From NCBI GenBank assembly GCA_001796355.1, contig MGMG01000082.1:1-60926 (forward strand): a stretch of 60,926 nucleotides of DNA, written 5' to 3'. Positions 60,440 through 60,926 of this stretch are shown here, in pieces. How positions within the stretch are numbered: the stretch's first letter is position 1; each line of letters opens with the position of its first letter. Under the pieces are notes generated by a model. The model searched no databases and was not told the origin of the DNA. It worked only from the letters and a program-made list of their open reading frames with translations. A program made the translations under genes and the position numbers. Source of the DNA: Chloroflexi bacterium GWB2_54_36. GTDB lineage: Bacteria; Chloroflexota; Anaerolineae; Anaerolineales; Anaerolineaceae.

Positions 60440-60926
60440 CTATTGGGCGTAATGCTCCATCAACTTATCAAGCGTCCCGGCGGCCGGGCGAATATCTTCC
60501 GGCTTGAGCCGGTTGAGCGGCGTCTCGACCAGGTTATGGCCGTCGAACAGCGTCGGCGCCTCTGTCTCGATATAGAAGATGCCGGTCAGCAGCCAGTGAT
60601 TGCGCTCCGCTTCTTCAATGACCCGGTACGCATCATAGATGTTGCAGGGGTCATATTCTTTTTCCAGCTTTTTCAGCACTAAAGTCGCGCCGTCGTGCAG
60701 CGTCACCTCCTGGGTGGTGCCATCCTCGTAATCCTCGATGTAAATCTCATCCCGCGGGGCAACATAGGAAATATCATGCAGCGGCGATTCGTGCGCCTTA
60801 CCCCAGGTATAGGAGTGGAATGAATCTTCCTTGTTGTGGAAAGTCACGCACGGGCTGATGATATCGATCACCGCAATGCCGTTGTGGCTGAAGGCTGCCT
60901 TGAGGATTTCCTTGACCTGTTTCGGA
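60440..60926 (-). CDS. 2-oxoacid:ferredoxin oxidoreductase beta subunit, 5'-truncated
   Basis: The frame is open to the right edge, so the start is outside the window. About 160 residues of the C-terminal part are visible. The segment HNGIAVIDIISPCVTFHN is a hallmark of the TPP-binding beta subunit of KorB/OorB and related enzymes. The remaining part (SYTWGKAHESPLHD, GIFYIETEAPTLFD) fits the C-terminal tail of 2-oxoglutarate-type beta subunits. The enzyme oxidises a 2-oxoacid with CoA and ferredoxin. The alpha and gamma genes are presumably upstream, beyond the window. Confidence 0.88.
   Translation of the reverse strand, partial: PKQVKEILKAAFSHNGIAVIDIISPCVTFHNKEDSFHSYTWGKAHESPLHDISYVAPRDEIYIEDYEDGTTQEVTLHDGATLVLKKLEKEYDPCNIYDAYRVIEEAERNHWLLTGIFYIETEAPTLFDGHNLVETPLNRLKPEDIRPAAGTLDKLMEHYAQ

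Overview
The window looks like an ordinary chromosomal stretch of a member of Chloroflexota, most likely class Anaerolineae. This is inference from gene content, not from a marker search. Supporting points are the many membrane glycosyltransferases of the GT-C fold, a soluble serine/threonine kinase fused to a PQQ-type beta-propeller, the radical-SAM pair of the TIGR03960/TIGR03936 type, DUF362, a type I glutamine synthetase, a MurA with Asp in place of the active-site Cys, and intergenic repeats of the kinds common in that phylum. There are no rRNA or tRNA genes, CRISPR arrays, transposases or phage genes that I can see. Coding density is high. Heme A synthase suggests a capacity for aerobic respiration, while a 2-oxoacid:ferredoxin oxidoreductase subunit and a PPi-type phosphofructokinase point to a flexible or partly anaerobic central metabolism.

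Layout. Positions 1-4.2 kb hold a truncated UROD-family gene, rsmD, a Nudix hydrolase, a PPi-type phosphofructokinase and a DegS-like histidine kinase. Positions 4.3-15.6 kb are a cluster of seven large multi-span GT-C-like membrane proteins, interrupted by one oppositely oriented nitrilase-family hydrolase. Positions 15.7-23 kb hold a GNAT-like protein, a SulP/STAS anion transporter, a YyaL/DUF255 protein, an alpha/beta hydrolase and murA. Positions 23.1-29.5 kb are a compact minus-strand signalling operon: kinase-propeller, PP2C phosphatase, J-domain/VWA fusion, zinc-ribbon/FHA protein, a 79-residue unknown, an OmpR-type response regulator and then thioredoxin. Positions 29.6-34.4 kb hold DUF362, glutamine synthetase, DUF971, an SH3-like lipoprotein-type or anchored protein and a Ca2+/H+ antiporter.

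Positions 34.5-43.4 kb carry a second kinase, rpe, rpmB (opposite strand), an Asp23-family gene, fakA-like DAK2, DegV, recG, coaD and a coiled-coil protein. The kinase-rpe-rpmB-yloU-yloV-recG order matches the Bacillus subtilis prkC-recG region, including the reversed rpmB. Positions 43.5-54.1 kb hold lon, folC, a DUF503 gene, a non-canonical SDR, the radical-SAM pair, a SpoU methyltransferase with a zinc ribbon, an FmdB-like zinc ribbon, a 3-ketosphinganine-reductase-like SDR and, converging on it with a 123-bp overlap, heme A synthase. Positions 54.4-60.9 kb hold argF-rocD, pyruvate kinase, a second copy of the GNAT-like family, a two-domain sulfurtransferase, a tandem repeat array and the end of a ferredoxin oxidoreductase beta subunit.

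The best candidate for an under-described system is the 23.1-29.5 kb phospho-signalling operon. It joins writer (kinase), eraser (PP2C), reader (FHA), a chaperone-linked VWA adaptor and a DNA-binding response regulator in one transcription unit. The seven-gene GT-C cluster is the second candidate. Several conserved enzymes also carry informative residue changes: MurA D117, GlnA F401, PFK D137/K157, an SDR lacking its catalytic Tyr, and an RsmD with APP in place of D/NPP.
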